NCBI GenBank assembly: GCA_013397695.1
Contig: VYZI01000043.1
Coordinates: 119,946 to 183,945 of the forward strand
DNA length: 64,000 bases
Origin: Centropus unirufus
Taxonomy: Eukaryota > Chordata > Aves > Cuculiformes > Centropidae
Direction of reading: 5' to 3'
This document shows positions 60,758-64,000 of the stretch, in pieces. The notes under the pieces were generated by a model. That model made no database searches. It saw only the letters and a program-made list of their open reading frames with translations, and was not told the DNA's origin. A program made the position numbers and the translations under genes. Numbering within the stretch: position 1 is the first letter of the stretch; each line of letters opens with the position of its first letter.

Positions 60758-60890
60758 TACTCCCACTTAACCGGAAAGGCATGAGGTGCAGGCTGAATTC
60801 AATGACCTGCCTGAGGGCCATCCAAAATGTCAATTATCAGCTCCAGCATCTCAGTCTTTGCTCTTATCCAAGAACTATCCCTCCTTCCAG
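60758..60890 (-). repeat. MIR-type SINE remnant, antisense
   Basis: The best MIR in the window. The plus strand gives the reverse-complement family text in order: CTCCCACTTAACCGGAAAGG (usual CTCCCATTTTACAGATGAGG), GAGGTGCAG, AATGACCTGCCTGAGGGCCA (usual AGTGACTTGCCCAAGGTCAC), ATGTCAATTATCAGCTCCAG, then TCTCAGTCTTTGCTCTTATC and CAAGAACTATCC, which correspond to the 5' A/B-box end. Confidence 0.85.
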
Positions 60891-63800
60891 GCCTTCATAG
60901 GGACACAGGGAACAGTCTTTGAATACAAATCATACACCGTCTGAGGAAAAACTAGAAGTGCCCTGACCTTGCTTGAATTAAGGTGTCCTAAGGAAATAAC
61001 AGTAAAAGACATTGGCTGTGATGAAAATGTTGACCTTGACAGGAAGGCCTAAAGGATTCCAACATAAAGGGTCATTTTTGAAACAATAGTAGAATATATG
61101 GGAGATAAGTTCCATTAAACACCGAAAGCATCTCAGTTCCATCAGTTGTTTGTGTTAGCTGGACACACTGGTGTTTTCTACATCAAGATGATCCAGTAAA
61201 ACTTAGAGGGATTTGTAAGGTTTATTTCCAGTTGCTGGAATCTGTCTGAGCTGAGGGTGGTACTGGACAAATTACATTTATGGAATCTGCAGTTTGGAAA
61301 ATCTGTGTTGCTGCTTAGTTTGCTTGTTCTGCAGCTTGCAGTGAATGACCACAGAGGTTGTGTCTCGCTTCTGTAACCTGACCTGAATTAAAGTGACCCT
61401 AACTTTTTTTCTTCTTCCAGTGGAACGCGGTATCCCTACATTGCAGTTTGTAGCTGCCGATAAAAAGCTAATCTGCAAAAATAATACTTAACTGGGTGCG
61501 CATGTGCACTCACTTTGTGTAAGCAGGGCCTCTGTTTGCTATTTTGATTAAGCATTGGTATCCTAGCAGCTAGTAACACTTAATGTCATCCTGGAGCATC
61601 CACCAGGCACTGACTCCAATGGTCAGGAGCCCTTTCTCCACTGCACGAGGCTTTCATGGACATTCGCTACCAACATCTGACTGTGTTCAATGTTGGTTTG
61701 CTTGAGAGACTTGTCAAGTTCAAAGCATGAGTTCGTATGGCAACAGTACTGAATGCATCCGTGGAAATTCTGGCTCTGTTGGCTTTGGCTTTGCATTGTG
61801 GCTATTTTTGAAAGTTTTAAAAACATTCAGGGGATTAGCAGTCATTTTTCGCCACATAAAGTATCTTTCCAAAAAAACATTGACAATGCTAAAACACTCT
61901 TGGTTTCTGTTGAATTTCAACTGAGTTTAATAAAAAAGAAATAAATATTATGATCTCTCTAAACTACTAAAATGTTGGCAAGATGAAAACCTAAGGAAAA
62001 AGAAGTAATTTCTGGCAGGATGCACTGACGCACACTTTTTGTTTGGCATTTTGTTGCACTTACCTGTGAGTTCATTGTTGCTACTCGCTTTCAATAAAGG
62101 ATTTGTCATTCAAACCCTTCCTGATTGCTGAGCCAATCTGTAATTTTAATGAAAAGATTAGATTCAGGAAAATCAATTAAATTTACTTGGAAGAATAGCC
62201 TGAGAATGTTCAAAGGCTGCCTTGACTGGCTGTAAACTTTTCTTCCAGCATTCTCCTTAAAGCATCAGTAGTACAACCTCAGGCAATAAACCAGCAGAGA
62301 GTTAGGATTAAAAAAGCTCGTTGGTAATGACTGTTGCTGCTGTGTGATAACGGATTTTGTCTTCCAGATTTCAAACACAACTATGCAAAAAAAATAAACA
62401 CTAATACTTTGATGATGAATTGTTTTGAAACTTTGAGCAATGACGTGCTTAGAAAAGTCCAGGGCTCACTGTTCACTCATGGGAAGTCAGAGGCTCCCCG
62501 CTAGACCCTATAAACTATATGCAGAAGTGTATTGTTTTGTTTAAAACTGAGGCCCCATCATTGATTTCAGCCTACGTCACATTGCAATAAAACCATGTCC
62601 TTCAGTGTCTTCTGAAACCATCACTGTTAGGAAATTACACAATAGACATTAAAACTTGATGGCTGGAGAACAAGATGTAACGTGCCAGAGAGAGTCAGGG
62701 TCATAGCGAGTGTCAGCTTTTAGACATTATGTTTTCCTGGCAAGACAGCAGGGCTTGCCATCCTTTTGGACTGGGAGGAGAGGGGACGTTTATAGGTAGA
62801 GCTGAGATTATCCTTGCAAGAAGTGTGCATCCTTTAGGGCCATGAGAGTGTATTTCTCCACGGACACAACTTGTTGGCCAGATTACAGGAGGGTGAAGCA
62901 ACAGTGATGGGATGTGACCAAAGTTCTGTGATGGGTGGAAGTGCTGGAGGGGAAAAAGGCAGGAATTAAAGCAGGTACAGCCAAGGTAAAACTCATGAGT
63001 GGAATCCCAGCTCCCATACTTCTTTCTGACTTGGTTGTTTCTCAGGTAAAAAGTGAATCGACTTCAAAGAAGGTTTTGGCTGCAAGGATTTGGTTCAGTA
63101 ATTATTTTTAATTATTGTTAATAATTAGTTTCTAATAAAACCCTGGACAATTAACTCTTAGAGACCTCAGAATTTAGACTTTGATTCTGCCTCACATTCT
63201 TGTCTTTCCAAGGAAACTTGGTCCAGTGTTCCTCATTTTATAAAATTCATGACCAACATAAACCTCATCCCCAGGCGTTTGTATATCTCTGAGAAAATAC
63301 AGATGTCTCTGAGAAATCATGTTTAGTTTTATAAATTTACTTTTCCCTCAGTACAAACCTAACTACATGTTTTGTAGCAACCTTTCTAGGGCTCTCTAAA
63401 TAAGAGAAAAGTCTAATTTCAAAACCTTACCAGGCAAAGCAGCAGCACAATAGGAGGAAGATAATGCAACATAATGAAGATACCAAGAACAGGCGTGACG
63501 GTGCTTCAGCAGCATCCTTTAAGCTGTCAGGTACCACAGAACAGAGAGTAGGTACATTGTGTGGTTTGTTTTTTTCTGACAATAAGGGATGTATTTAAAG
63601 GAAATGTACCCTATTTATTCCAGCAAAACCCAGTAACTGCACTTAATTTTTATTGGTTTTTTGGGTTTTGTTTTTTTTTTAGTGTAGAAGATGTTATTTT
63701 GCAAAGGCTTTGTTCCTTTGTACACTCCTTGAACACACTCCTTTGTACACTCCTGTGCTGTACATTTAAGTTGTCTGGGAGCAAGGCTTGTCTTGTATTT

Positions 63801-64000
63801 ATATTTGCACATCACTAGCAAAAGGAAATTTACTTTAGGGCTGGAGCTGTGAGACACTGTGGCAGTGAGGATAATGAACAAGTGCTCGGCTTCCTGTCAC
63901 CATATCCCAATTGATAATCTCACTGCATGGCTATGAACAGCTCTGTATATGGTACAGCATAAATCGGGAAACTGGCCTCGAAATAGCTTCATGTCTTGTG
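60891..64000. other. Non-coding stretch to right edge
   Basis: No gene recognised. The segment 61950-62400 is AT-rich, repeat-free and conserved-looking. A short tandem duplication is at 63715-63754. Frames of 60-88 codons occur on both strands without splice support. Confidence 0.5.
63715..63754 (+). repeat. Short tandem duplication, 25-bp period
   Basis: CCTTTGTACACTCCT occurs at 63715-63729 and again at 63740-63754, a 25-bp offset with about 1.6 copies. It is a small slippage-type duplication. Confidence 0.85.

Noticed and set aside
1..64000. Prokaryotic features (operons, CRISPR, phage, toxin-antitoxin) or a new defence-like system
   Set aside because: CR1 and MIR repeats, lack of dense long ORFs and a CpG-poor AT-leaning composition show vertebrate nuclear DNA; nothing supports such systems.

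Overview
This window reads as nuclear DNA from a bird. The evidence is two 5'-truncated CR1 LINEs of the avian type, both ending in degenerate ATTCTRTG-like octamers. There are also a few very old MIR-type SINE and ancient CR1/L3-like remnants. Recognisable repeats cover only a few percent of the window, and the background is AT-leaning and CpG-poor, as expected for a long intron or gene desert on a bird chromosome. I could not name any protein-coding gene. No tRNA, rRNA, operon, CRISPR array or prokaryotic feature is present. The 60-200 codon open frames scattered on both strands look like chance frames or frames lying across repeats.

Layout: 1-170 is a polypyrimidine array with a 28-bp period. 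171-6039 is unannotated sequence. 6040-6705 is a very old CR1/L3-like LINE 3' end on the plus strand, and the longest open frame of the window lies antisense to it. At 9971-10183 there is a splice-bounded candidate coding exon. At 16545-16750 and 21412-21540 there are plus-strand MIRs. A block of about 160 bp at 20506-20670 recurs in diverged form at 22581-22737. At 26440-27160 (plus) and 28078-28815 (minus) two CR1 copies sit tail to tail. At 37777-38022 and 40138-40313 there are CpG-dense patches, with a TATA-like box at 38149 and a candidate exon at 38888-39154 between them. At 43280-43425 there is another ancient CR1-like 3' fragment. At 56076-56260 there is a third candidate exon. At 60758-60890 there is a clear minus-strand MIR.

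No genes work together visibly here. The best leads are the inverted CR1 pair (a possible dsRNA hairpin if transcribed), the local duplication, the candidate exons, and several AT-rich stretches with clustered transcription-factor-like motifs that may be conserved regulatory elements. I did not find a previously undescribed system. Family assignments come from recognising consensus wording by eye; no search was run.
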